Below, piece after piece: positions 57,470 through 64,000 of a DNA stretch of 64,000 nt; position 1 is the stretch's first letter, and the number at the start of each line of letters is the position of its first letter. The DNA comes from Rhizobium sp. Leaf306 (GTDB lineage: Bacteria > Pseudomonadota > Alphaproteobacteria > Rhizobiales > Rhizobiaceae): the NCBI RefSeq assembly GCF_001423425.1, contig NZ_LMNX01000002.1, positions 558,001 to 622,000 on the forward strand, written 5' to 3'. Both the position numbers and the translations under genes were made by a program. The notes below the pieces were generated by a model, which ran no database searches, was not told the origin of the DNA, and worked only from the letters and a program-made list of their open reading frames with translations.

Positions 57470-57658
57470 ATGAAGAGTGGCGACATCATCTCTGCGTTGA
57501 AGGCTGATGGCTGGTACGAGGTCGCCAGGAAGGGCAGTCATGTCCAGTTCAAGCATCCAAGGAAGCTTGGTCGGGTAACTGTTCCTCACCCTAAGCGAGA
57601 TATTCCAGTCGGAACGCTTAAGAGCATCGAAAAGCAAGCCGGACTAAATTTGAGGTAA
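57470..57658 (+). CDS. hicA: HicA family mRNA interferase toxin
   Basis: HicA toxins bind and cut mRNA on ribosomes when not held by HicB. The 62-aa dsRBD-like protein matches the family along its length: MKSGDIISALKADGWYEVAR, then KGSHVQFKHP with catalytic H24, and VTVPHPKRDIPVGTLKSIEK near the end. It is directly followed by hicB, 3 bases later, with the hicB RBS in the last hicA codons. GC content is lower than that of its neighbours. Confidence 0.94.
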   Translation: MKSGDIISALKADGWYEVARKGSHVQFKHPRKLGRVTVPHPKRDIPVGTLKSIEKQAGLNLR

Positions 57659-57661
57659 GCC

Positions 57662-58093
57662 ATGCGCAATTATATCGCACTGATTCATAAGGATGCCGAC
57701 AGCGATTTCGGCGTTTCCTTCCCGGATTTCCCCGGTGTTGTCACCGCTGGTCGGGATCTGGATGAGGCGCGGCGGATGGCTGAGGAAGCGCTGGCGTTGC
57801 ATGTCGAAGGACTGTTGGAAGATGGCGATGCCATTCCGGAACCGGCGTCACTTGATGCCGTGATGGAAAACCAGGACAACAGGGACGGTGTCGCCATCCT
57901 TGTTTCGCTCAAGACCGAAGGCAAGAAGGCCGTTCGCATCAACATCACGCTTCCCGAAGACATGCTCGCCTCGATCGACGCTTTCGCCGAGGCGAATGGA
58001 TTTACCCGATCCGGCTTTCTCGCCCGTGCAGCCAAGCATGAGATGGAGTCCGCCGAGTCGGGCAATGGCCGGAAGTTGGCGCTGGGCGCCTGA
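57662..58093 (+). CDS. hicB: HicB family antitoxin with RHH domain
   Basis: HicB neutralises HicA and represses the operon. The 143-aa protein has the degenerate RNase H-like HicB domain (YIALIHKDADSDFGVSFPDF then PGVVTAGRDLDEARRMAEEAL, about residues 3-60) and a C-terminal ribbon-helix-helix (VRINITLPEDMLASIDAFAE, about 92-130) for DNA binding. It starts with ATG 57662 after GAGG. Confidence 0.93.
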   Translation: MRNYIALIHKDADSDFGVSFPDFPGVVTAGRDLDEARRMAEEALALHVEGLLEDGDAIPEPASLDAVMENQDNRDGVAILVSLKTEGKKAVRINITLPEDMLASIDAFAEANGFTRSGFLARAAKHEMESAESGNGRKLALGA

Positions 58094-58177
58094 ATCAGCT
58101 TCCTTCATCCCCGGCTTCCATTCATCTTTCGTTCTTTTCAGTTGCGCTGACGGGCAGAATCCTGCCAAGTCGCGGCC

Positions 58178-59302
58178 ATGCAATTTGCGCCGCAACAAGA
58201 CGAGGCCTTGAAGGCCGTTTCGAAATGGCTGAAGGAAGGCCGTAGCCAGGTTTTCCGTTTGTTCGGGTATGCGGGCACGGGCAAGACGACGCTTGCCAAG
58301 CATTTCGCCGAGCACGTCGATGGCGACGTGCTGTTTGCCGCGTTTACCGGCAAGGCGGCGCAGGTGCTGCGGTCGCGCGGCGCGCGCAATGCGAAAACCA
58401 TTCACTCGCTGATCTATCGCCCGCGGGGCGAGGAGGAGGTTGAGAACGAGGAAACCGGCAAGACTTCCGTGTCGCCGATGTTTTCGATCAACCGCCAGAG
58501 CCCGCTCACCAAGGCAGCACTGATCGTCATCGACGAATGCTCGATGGTAGACGAACAGCTGGGGCGTGACCTCTTAAGCTTCGGCACGCCTGTTCTGGTT
58601 CTGGGTGATCCCGGCCAGCTGCCACCGGTCACGGGCGGCGGTTTTTTTACCGAACAGGAACCGGATTATCTGCTGACCGATATCCATCGCCAGGCGCAGG
58701 ACAACCCGATCATCCAGCTCGCCATGACCGTGCGCGAAGGCAAGGAGATCATGCATGGCGACTACGGCAAGGCGAAGGTAATTTCCCGCAACGAGGTGAC
58801 GCAGGAACTGGTGATGGAGGCCGATCAGGTTTTGGTCGGAACCAACCGGACCCGCAAGCGCTACAACCAGCGCCTTCGCGAACTGAAGGGCTTTACCGCC
58901 GATTACCCACAGTCCGGCGACAAGCTGGTCTGCCTTCGCAACGATCAGGTCAAGGGCCTTTTGAACGGGTCTCTGTGGCAGGTGATGAGTTCGTCGCGAG
59001 AAACCGTCAAGCCCGGTATCAACCTGATGATCCGCCCGGAAGACGACGACATGGATCGCGGTGCAGCCAAGATCAAGCTGCTGAAGACTGCGTTTGAGAG
59101 CGACGAGGAAATTCCGTGGTCGACACGCAAACGCTATGACGAGTTCGATTACGGCTATGCGCTGACCGTCCACAAGGCGCAGGGTTCACAGTGGCAGAAC
59201 GTCGTTCTGTTCGACGAGAGTTTTGCCTTTCGCGATACGCGGGAGCGCTGGCTCTACACGGCGATCACCCGTGCTGCCGAAACGCTGACGATCGTCCGCT
59301 AG
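58178..59302 (+). CDS. RecD-like superfamily 1B DNA helicase/ATPase
   Basis: A 374-aa stand-alone SF1B ATPase. Walker A is GYAGTGKT (residues 30-37); Walker B is LIVIDECSMVDEQL; further motifs are LGDPGQLPPVTGG, the DIHRQ motif, and a C-terminal UvrD_C_2 block DYGYALTVHKAQGSQWQNVV with AITRAAETL. It lacks the N-terminal domains of RecD and RecD2 and is short, so it is a RecD-like or Dda/Pif1-like helicase of unknown partner. RecBC is not next to it. Confidence 0.88.
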   Translation: MQFAPQQDEALKAVSKWLKEGRSQVFRLFGYAGTGKTTLAKHFAEHVDGDVLFAAFTGKAAQVLRSRGARNAKTIHSLIYRPRGEEEVENEETGKTSVSPMFSINRQSPLTKAALIVIDECSMVDEQLGRDLLSFGTPVLVLGDPGQLPPVTGGGFFTEQEPDYLLTDIHRQAQDNPIIQLAMTVREGKEIMHGDYGKAKVISRNEVTQELVMEADQVLVGTNRTRKRYNQRLRELKGFTADYPQSGDKLVCLRNDQVKGLLNGSLWQVMSSSRETVKPGINLMIRPEDDDMDRGAAKIKLLKTAFESDEEIPWSTRKRYDEFDYGYALTVHKAQGSQWQNVVLFDESFAFRDTRERWLYTAITRAAETLTIVR

Positions 59303-59308
59303 AGCGGT

Positions 59309-60025
59309 TCAGTTGAGGACGACACCGGCCACCAGTGCCTTGGCGATTGCCTGAAAACGGTTGCTCGCCTCGAACTTGTCGATCAGCGCGATTTCGATTC
59401 GGCGCATTTCGTCGAGATCAATCTCAAGCTCGCGGGCTATCCTTGATGCGGAATATCCATCGCTCATCAACGACAGGCATCGGCGTTCGATATCGGCAAG
59501 CGGCGGACAGGCTGCACGCCGGCTGGTCTCGGCACGGTCGTCGGTGTCCTGCGACACCAGGGTCTCGATCTGCTGCATCTGCCGCCGGATCTGGGAAATC
59601 TCTGCGGTCATCTCCCGTTTGCGTTGTTGAAGTGCGGTACTGAAGATGTCGTCGGCCTTGGCTTGGCTGGCAGCTCCTGCCAGCTCCGACAGGAGGTCCT
59701 GGATCATCACGATGCCGATGCCGACCTCGCGGCAGGCCGTGATAACTGCCATGCGACGGATTTGATCTGATGCGTAAACCCGCATCGGGGCCGTTCCGCG
59801 TCCCGTTGCACGGCCTGCGACCAGCAGCCCTTTTTCCTCGTAGAAATGCAGTGTCCGGTGCGTTACGCCGAACAGGTCCGCCACGTCGGCAATCGGCACA
59901 GGCTGATCCGGCAGCTCGAACGGCAACTGGATTTGCGGGAAAAATCTGATCGCCAGGAATTCCGGCGACAACAGGCAGGAGGGCTGGGAAGTCTGGCTCG
60001 TTGCATCAAACAGGTCGCTTCGCAT
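59309..60025 (-). CDS. MerR-type regulator with C-terminal LuxR-like HTH
   Basis: A 238-aa transcription regulator with two DNA-binding regions. Residues about 40-110 are a MerR winged helix (VPIADVADLFGVTHRTLHFY, EEKGLLVAGRATG). A helical linker follows. Residues about 170-235 (PPLADIERRCLSLMSDGYSA, SRIARELEIDLDEMRRIEIA) match a LuxR/GerE helix-turn-helix. The effector is unknown. It is divergent from pdxJ across a 340-base region with an inverted repeat and three TACGTAA motifs, likely its target sites. Confidence 0.85.
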   Translation of the reverse strand: MRSDLFDATSQTSQPSCLLSPEFLAIRFFPQIQLPFELPDQPVPIADVADLFGVTHRTLHFYEEKGLLVAGRATGRGTAPMRVYASDQIRRMAVITACREVGIGIVMIQDLLSELAGAASQAKADDIFSTALQQRKREMTAEISQIRRQMQQIETLVSQDTDDRAETSRRAACPPLADIERRCLSLMSDGYSASRIARELEIDLDEMRRIEIALIDKFEASNRFQAIAKALVAGVVLN

Positions 60026-60139
60026 CGGATCCTTCGGTCGCTACCTGGTCCTGCTCGATTGCATCCACAGGCCGCTTTATGCGTCATGATGAGCGGATGA
60101 TCTTCGGTAAGAGGAATGCGGACCCGATTGATCGTGACA

Positions 60140-60196
60140 GCAGAATTCGCCTCGCCGGCCTCATGTGCCGCATCTTGCCGACTTGGCGAATTCTGC
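60140..60196. repeat. 12-bp perfect inverted repeat between MerR-LuxR gene and pdxJ
   Basis: GCAGAATTCGCC (60140-60151) and GGCGAATTCTGC (60185-60196) are exact reverse complements, separated by 33 bases. Either a long-armed hairpin or two half-sites for a regulator. No gene is recognised in this interval. Confidence 0.9.
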
Positions 60197-60208
60197 ATGA
60201 AGACAACG

Positions 60209-60292
60209 TACGTAAAGTTTTAACGATTACTACTCCGGAATTTTGTAGATTATAATATGCTTACGTATCGGAAAGATCTATTTTCTACGTAA
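60209..60292. promoter_or_regulatory. three TACGTAA motifs in AT-rich DNA
   Basis: TACGTAA occurs at 60209-60215, its reverse complement TTACGTA at 60261-60267, and TACGTAA again at 60286-60292. The stretch is clearly more AT-rich than the rest of the window, as expected for a promoter region of pdxJ or the divergent regulator. Confidence 0.5.
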
Positions 60293-60365
60293 TGTTCCCA
60301 AACGGTGGTCAACACGCTGCGCATGTCCTAAAAGCAGGCTGACATTTCTCGCTTCGGACGCTGCC

Positions 60366-61118
60366 ATGACCACTACGCTCTCCGTCAATCTCAATGCTGT
60401 CGCCATGCTCCGCAATCGCCGCGATCTTCCGTGGCCGAGCGTTGAAGCTTTGGGGCGGATTGCGTTGCAGGCCGGGGCATCCGGACTGACGGTTCATCCG
60501 CGTCCCGACCAGCGCCACATCCGCTTTTCCGACCTGCCGGTTCTTCGAGCCCTGATCGACGACGAATTCCCGGACGCAGAATTCAACATCGAAGGCTATC
60601 CGAGCGAGGATTTCCTGGCGCTGTGCGAACGTATCCAGCCGGAGCAGGTGACATTGGTGCCTGACGATCCGGCCCAGGCGACGTCCGACCACGGTTTCGA
60701 TTTCCGTGCGACAGGCGAAATGTTGAAGCCGATTGTGGCGCGCTTGAAAAAGGGCGGCATGCGGGTTTCGCTGTTTGCCGATGGTGACGGCGATGTCGAA
60801 GCGGTGGCGCTTGCCAAGGCGACCGGTGCCGATCGGATCGAACTTTATACCGGTCCCTATGGCGGCTGTTTCGACAATCCGGAACGCGGCATCGAATTTC
60901 TCGAGCTGTTGGGAAGGACTGCGGATGCTGCATTGGCGCAAGGCCTTGGCGTCAATGCCGGGCACGACCTGACGGTCGACAATCTCCCCGCGCTGGTGAA
61001 GCGCATTCCGGCGCTTGCCGAAGTCTCGATCGGCCACGGGCTGACGGCCGATGCGCTGGAATACGGAATGGCCGAGACGGTGCGTCGTTTCTGCCGCGCC
61101 TGCGGTCAGACGATCTAA
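60366..61118 (+). CDS. pdxJ: pyridoxine 5'-phosphate synthase
   Basis: PdxJ condenses 1-deoxyxylulose 5-phosphate with 3-amino-2-oxopropyl phosphate in vitamin B6 synthesis. The 250-aa TIM-barrel protein has [81 protein letters not shown] and [11 protein letters not shown], all family signatures. No pdx neighbour is present (acpS often follows it elsewhere). Confidence 0.96.
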   Translation: MTTTLSVNLNAVAMLRNRRDLPWPSVEALGRIALQAGASGLTVHPRPDQRHIRFSDLPVLRALIDDEFPDAEFNIEGYPSEDFLALCERIQPEQVTLVPDDPAQATSDHGFDFRATGEMLKPIVARLKKGGMRVSLFADGDGDVEAVALAKATGADRIELYTGPYGGCFDNPERGIEFLELLGRTADAALAQGLGVNAGHDLTVDNLPALVKRIPALAEVSIGHGLTADALEYGMAETVRRFCRACGQTI

Positions 61119-61395
61119 CTGAACCCGCAGCCGCGGTTCTCTCTTCGACCATGAGGCTGTTAGAGTCTGGTGCCGTCACGGCAGGCTTGTCACCGCGTGA
61201 AGGCGACGGGTCGGATGCTGCCCCCACGCGGCGCTATCGAGCGCCTGAATGCCTTGCATCAGGCGGCTCCCTGCCTTGCACAAAAGGCAGATGGACAAAG
61301 TGCCGCAGTTCCGTTGACTGAGAACTTGATTAAGACCTGCATCATATTGCGCTGCAGCATTTCATTGTCATTCGTCATTCGGGGAAGCATCCATC

Positions 61396-62661
61396 GTGAG
61401 CAAGCATAGAGTTGTCGTCGTCGGGGGAGGTTTCGGGGGATTGCAAACGGTGCATGGGCTGAAAGGTGCCGATGCCGACATCACGCTCATCGATCGTCGC
61501 AACCATCATCTGTTCCAGCCGCTCCTCTATCAGGTCGCGACGACGGTGCTCGCCACGTCGGAAATAGCATGGCCGATCCGCAGGCTGTTCCGCGATCGGC
61601 GCGATGTCACGACGGTGCTCGATGAGGTTCTCGGAATCGACAAGGGTGCGAAGACGGTGAAGCTCGCGTCCGGCCGTATGGTGCCCTATGATACGCTGGT
61701 TCTCGCAACCGGCGCACGCCACGCGTATTTCGGCCGCGACGAATGGGAAAGTGTCGCGCCCGGCCTGAAGACGTTGGAGGATGCGACGACATTGCGCCGC
61801 CGCATCCTGCTCGCATTCGAGCGGGCAGAGATGGCGGAAAAGACGTCGGAGCTGGATTCCGAGCTGACATTCGCGATCATCGGCGCCGGTCCGACAGGCG
61901 TGGAAATGGCCGGCATGATCGCGGAACTCGCGAACAAGGTGCTGCCGAAGGAATTCCGCAAGATCGACACGACCCGAACACGGGTGATGCTGATCGAGGC
62001 AGGTCCACGCGTGCTGCCGGCTTTCACCGAGGATCTGTCGGCTTACACGAAGACGGCGCTCGAAAAGCTCGGCGTCGAGGTTCATACCGGCAAGCCCGTC
62101 ACCGCGATCACCGAGGAAGGCGTCACCGTTGGCGACGCCTTCATTCCCTGCAAGACGGTGATCTGGGCAGCCGGTGTTCAGGCATCGCCCGCAGCGCGCT
62201 GGATCGGTGCGTCGGCGGACCGGGCAGGGCGCGCCGTCGTTGGTCCGGATCTGTCAGTCCCCGAGCAGCCCGAGATCTTTGTCATCGGCGATACCGCGTT
62301 GGTCTCGCAGGACGACGGCAAGCCGGTGCCCGGCATCGCGCCGGCCGCCAAGCAGCAGGGCGAGTACGTCTCGAAGGTGATCAAGACGCGGCTCGCCGGC
62401 AAGCCTGTGCCCGCGGCGTTCCACTATCGCCACCAGGGCAGTCTCGCAACCATCGGCAAGCGTGCGGCGGTGATCGATTTCGGCAAGTTCAAGCTGACCG
62501 GCGGACTTGCCTGGTGGATCTGGGGGCTTGCCCATATCTACTTCCTGATCGGCACCAGATCACGCGCCGCCGTTGCCTGGAGCTGGCTGTGGATTTATCT
62601 GTCCGGCCAGCATAGCGCGCGGCTGATCACCCAGAAGGAAACGCTGAAGGACGAGTCCTGA
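61396..62661 (+). CDS. ndh: type II NADH dehydrogenase (NDH-2)
   Basis: A 421-aa peripheral membrane flavoprotein that passes electrons from NADH to quinone without pumping protons. The FAD motif is VVVVGGGFGGLQTVHGL (residues 5-21), the NADH motif is FAIIGAGPTGVEMAGMI, and DRRNHHLFQPLLYQVAT follows the first. The C-terminal third has KQQGEYVSK and the membrane-binding end WWIWGLAHIYFLIGTRSR. Translation starts at GTG 61396, with GGGGAAG upstream. The 277 bases before it hold no clear gene. Confidence 0.92.
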   Translation: MSKHRVVVVGGGFGGLQTVHGLKGADADITLIDRRNHHLFQPLLYQVATTVLATSEIAWPIRRLFRDRRDVTTVLDEVLGIDKGAKTVKLASGRMVPYDTLVLATGARHAYFGRDEWESVAPGLKTLEDATTLRRRILLAFERAEMAEKTSELDSELTFAIIGAGPTGVEMAGMIAELANKVLPKEFRKIDTTRTRVMLIEAGPRVLPAFTEDLSAYTKTALEKLGVEVHTGKPVTAITEEGVTVGDAFIPCKTVIWAAGVQASPAARWIGASADRAGRAVVGPDLSVPEQPEIFVIGDTALVSQDDGKPVPGIAPAAKQQGEYVSKVIKTRLAGKPVPAAFHYRHQGSLATIGKRAAVIDFGKFKLTGGLAWWIWGLAHIYFLIGTRSRAAVAWSWLWIYLSGQHSARLITQKETLKDES

Positions 62662-62714
62662 TCGTCTGGCGGGGTATGGATCCTCGGGCGTGATCCAGGG
62701 ATCCAAGCGCGATC

Positions 62715-63659
62715 TCAGACATCGGCGCGTTGAGCGTTCGTCAGATCGAGTTCCCAGGTCTGGCCAATGCATTCCGGGCCGAACATCGCATGTCTCTCCT
62801 CGGCGACAAGCGTGAAGCCGGTGGCCTCGTAGATGTGGAGGGCAGCCTTCAGCACGTCATTGGTCCACAGCGACAGCTTGGCATAGCCTGCCGCCTTCGC
62901 GAAGGCGATTGCTTGCTCGACAAGGGTCCTGCCAAGGCCGAGGCCACGGCCTGCAGGATCGACATAAAGGACGCGCAGCTTGGCGATGTTTTCGCCAGCG
63001 TCAGCGACCAGAACTGAGCCTATGCGCTGTCCGTCTCTTTCGGCAATCCAGCACCGCTCCCTGTCCGGATTGAAGTTCTGGATGAACCGTCCCGCCACCT
63101 CGGCAACGAGACCTTCGAACCGGTCGTTCCACCCGTATTCCCGCGTATAGGCAACCGCCTGCGCCTCAATCAGCCAGCCCATGTCGCCGGTTCGGTGTTC
63201 ACGGATCACGACCGGTGCCGTGGAGCGCTCCGTGGCTGCCAGAATACCGTGGATGGTAGCCATCGCGGTGACCACTCTGTCTCGATCAGCGTCGCTGATG
63301 CCGGAAAGCTCGCGGGCGATCTGCGCTCTCGATCGCGTGCCGAGCATTTCGTATTCCGCTTTCCCCGGCGCGGTAATCGTCAGGATTTGACTGCGCCGGT
63401 CCAACGGGTCGGGTTCGCTCCCGAGAAAGCCTGCTTCGCGGAATTTCTTCAGGATGCGGCTGAGATAGGCAGGATCGAGCCCGAGTTCACGGTTGAGCTC
63501 GGTGGCCGAAATTCTTTGGCTCGCGCCGATCTCGTAGAGGATACGCGCTTCCGTCAGCGTGTGGTCGGTATCGAGGTACCCCTTCGACAGCACGCCGAGC
63601 TTGTTGGTGTAGAAGCGGTTGAAGGCGCGGATTGCCTCGAAGGTCTCTGCTCTAGACAT
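62715..63659 (-). CDS. MarR-GNAT fusion protein
   Basis: A 314-aa protein with an N-terminal MarR winged helix (about residues 1-140, ARILYEIGASQRISATELNR, LDRRSQILTITAPGKAEYE) and a C-terminal GNAT acetyltransferase (about 155-305, with LYVDPAGRGLGLGRTLVEQAI, SLWTNDVLKAALHIYEATGF). Such fusions occur widely in proteobacteria; the effector and acetyl target are unknown. ATG 63659 has a strong GGGAGG. A 41-bp palindrome lies 29 bases upstream and is the probable autoregulatory operator. Confidence 0.92.
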   Translation of the reverse strand: MSRAETFEAIRAFNRFYTNKLGVLSKGYLDTDHTLTEARILYEIGASQRISATELNRELGLDPAYLSRILKKFREAGFLGSEPDPLDRRSQILTITAPGKAEYEMLGTRSRAQIARELSGISDADRDRVVTAMATIHGILAATERSTAPVVIREHRTGDMGWLIEAQAVAYTREYGWNDRFEGLVAEVAGRFIQNFNPDRERCWIAERDGQRIGSVLVADAGENIAKLRVLYVDPAGRGLGLGRTLVEQAIAFAKAAGYAKLSLWTNDVLKAALHIYEATGFTLVAEERHAMFGPECIGQTWELDLTNAQRADV

Positions 63660-63663
63660 GATG

Positions 63664-63683
63664 ATCCTCCCATCCAGGAGGAT
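63664..63683 (-). promoter_or_regulatory. hairpin over the MarR-GNAT Shine-Dalgarno
   Basis: ATCCTCC (63664-63670) and GGAGGAT (63677-63683) are exact reverse complements with a 6-base loop. On the mRNA (minus strand) the second arm contains the ribosome binding site GGAGGAT, so the hairpin would hide it. Confidence 0.6.
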
Positions 63684-63687
63684 AGAT

Positions 63688-63728
63688 GTTCCGGTATTTA
63701 GTTGACTGAGTCAACTAAATACCGGAAC
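63688..63728. promoter_or_regulatory. 41-bp perfect palindrome, likely MarR operator
   Basis: GTTCCGGTATTTAGTTGAC (63688-63706) and its exact reverse complement (63710-63728) flank TGA. The core TTTAGTTGAC-n3-GTCAACTAAA is the size and symmetry of a MarR dimer site. It could also end transcription of the upstream SDR gene, but there is no T run. Confidence 0.8.
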
Positions 63729-63744
63729 TAGGTTGCCTGTTGTC

Positions 63745-64000
63745 TTACGCGGTGAGGTCGGCCTTGCGGCTGTCTAAATAGGACGCAAGCGATTGGGGCT
63801 TTGCACCTGTCAGCGTCTCGTAATCTTCGGTCACCAGATCAAAGTTGCCCGCCTCGATATTGGCGTCGGCGGATACGAGCATCTTGATCAGGAAGTCGGG
63901 AAGCCCCGCATTGGCCATTCCGCCTGCAAGTTGCTCCTCGGTGACCTTGACGACCGCAAGCGGCTTTCCCGTGACCTTCGAAACCAGTGATGCGATCTCG
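63745..64000 (-). CDS. SDR/NmrA-type NAD(P)-dependent oxidoreductase, 3' fragment
   Basis: The last 85 residues of an NmrA-like atypical short-chain dehydrogenase (NAD(P)H:quinone oxidoreductase QOR2/YtfG-like). The visible end reads EIASLVSKVTGKPLAVVKVT, EEQLAGGMANAGLPDFL, NFDLVTEDYETLTGAKPQSL and ends KADLTA. The catalytic and cofactor parts lie beyond the window edge. It is upstream of the MarR-GNAT gene on the same strand, separated by the 41-bp palindrome. Confidence 0.8.
   Translation of the reverse strand, partial: EIASLVSKVTGKPLAVVKVTEEQLAGGMANAGLPDFLIKMLVSADANIEAGNFDLVTEDYETLTGAKPQSLASYLDSRKADLTA

Noticed and set aside
60001-60255. 84-aa frame between the MerR-LuxR gene and pdxJ
   Set aside because: Composition is random-looking and it runs through the inverted repeat and AT-rich promoter DNA.

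Overview
The window is a 64-kb piece of chromosome from an alphaproteobacterium, most likely a member of the Rhizobiaceae (Rhizobium, Neorhizobium, Agrobacterium group). The evidence is the gene order ddlB-ftsQ-ftsA-ftsZ-lpxC-bamD-recN-ligA, an FtsZ with a long Pro/Gln/Ala-rich linker, a circularly permuted two-piece tmRNA with a rhizobial-type tag, an SspB-alpha type ClpXP adaptor, and high GC with strong third-position bias. The genus is inferred from remembered protein families, not from a search.

Layout. 1-10.7 kb: end of the division and cell-wall cluster (ddlB fragment, ftsQ, ftsA, ftsZ), then lpxC, bamD, recN and ligA. 10.7-20.8 kb: mixed housekeeping (GNAT, DEDDh exonuclease, CreA, CheW, a 51-aa membrane peptide with SCO1, PrmA, a DUF1127 protein, aminopeptidase P, AzlCD, nicotinamidase, a YeeE/YedE transporter). 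21-26.6 kb: a Tlde1/DUF2778 envelope protein, an M20 amidohydrolase and a UvrD helicase. 26.8-39 kb: an RND efflux pair, a MocR-type regulator divergent from an EamA exporter, an FAD-linked dehydrogenase and a 1247-aa AsmA protein. 39-41 kb: RHH protein, DUF4169 protein, sspB and the tmRNA gene ssrA on the minus strand. 40.6-46.2 kb: thyA-folA, then hflK-hflC-degP. 46.2-50.9 kb: GNAT, serB and miaA (start codons back to back), and a HerA-like ATPase. 51-53.7 kb: the acetolactate synthase operon ilvIH behind a predicted leader peptide and attenuator, followed by a KpsC-like gene. 54.7-58.1 kb: aldo/keto reductase, a cobalt-type nitrile hydratase operon and a HicAB toxin-antitoxin module, which look accessory. 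58.1-64 kb: RecD-like helicase, MerR-LuxR fusion regulator, pdxJ, NDH-2, a MarR-GNAT fusion and the 3' end of an SDR/NmrA gene.

Genes that work together: FtsQ/A/Z build the divisome while LpxC and BamD serve the outer membrane. ssrA tags stalled proteins, and SspB, encoded about 0.1 kb away, delivers tagged proteins to ClpXP. HflKC and DegP are envelope quality control. ThyA and FolA form the dTMP/folate cycle. NthA, NthB and the accessory protein make and mature nitrile hydratase.

The most interesting signals are regulatory: (1) an ilv leader with a promoter placed so that the leader peptide mRNA is probably leaderless, BCAA codons and a terminator ending just before the ilvI region; (2) a perfect 19+19 bp palindrome before the MarR-GNAT gene, plus a hairpin over its Shine-Dalgarno; (3) a perfect dyad on the hicAB promoter; (4) an unexplained 12+12 bp inverted repeat and three TACGTAA motifs between the MerR-LuxR gene and pdxJ; (5) CATATG as the whole serB/miaA divergence point. 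I recognised no insertion sequence, prophage, CRISPR array or tRNA gene.
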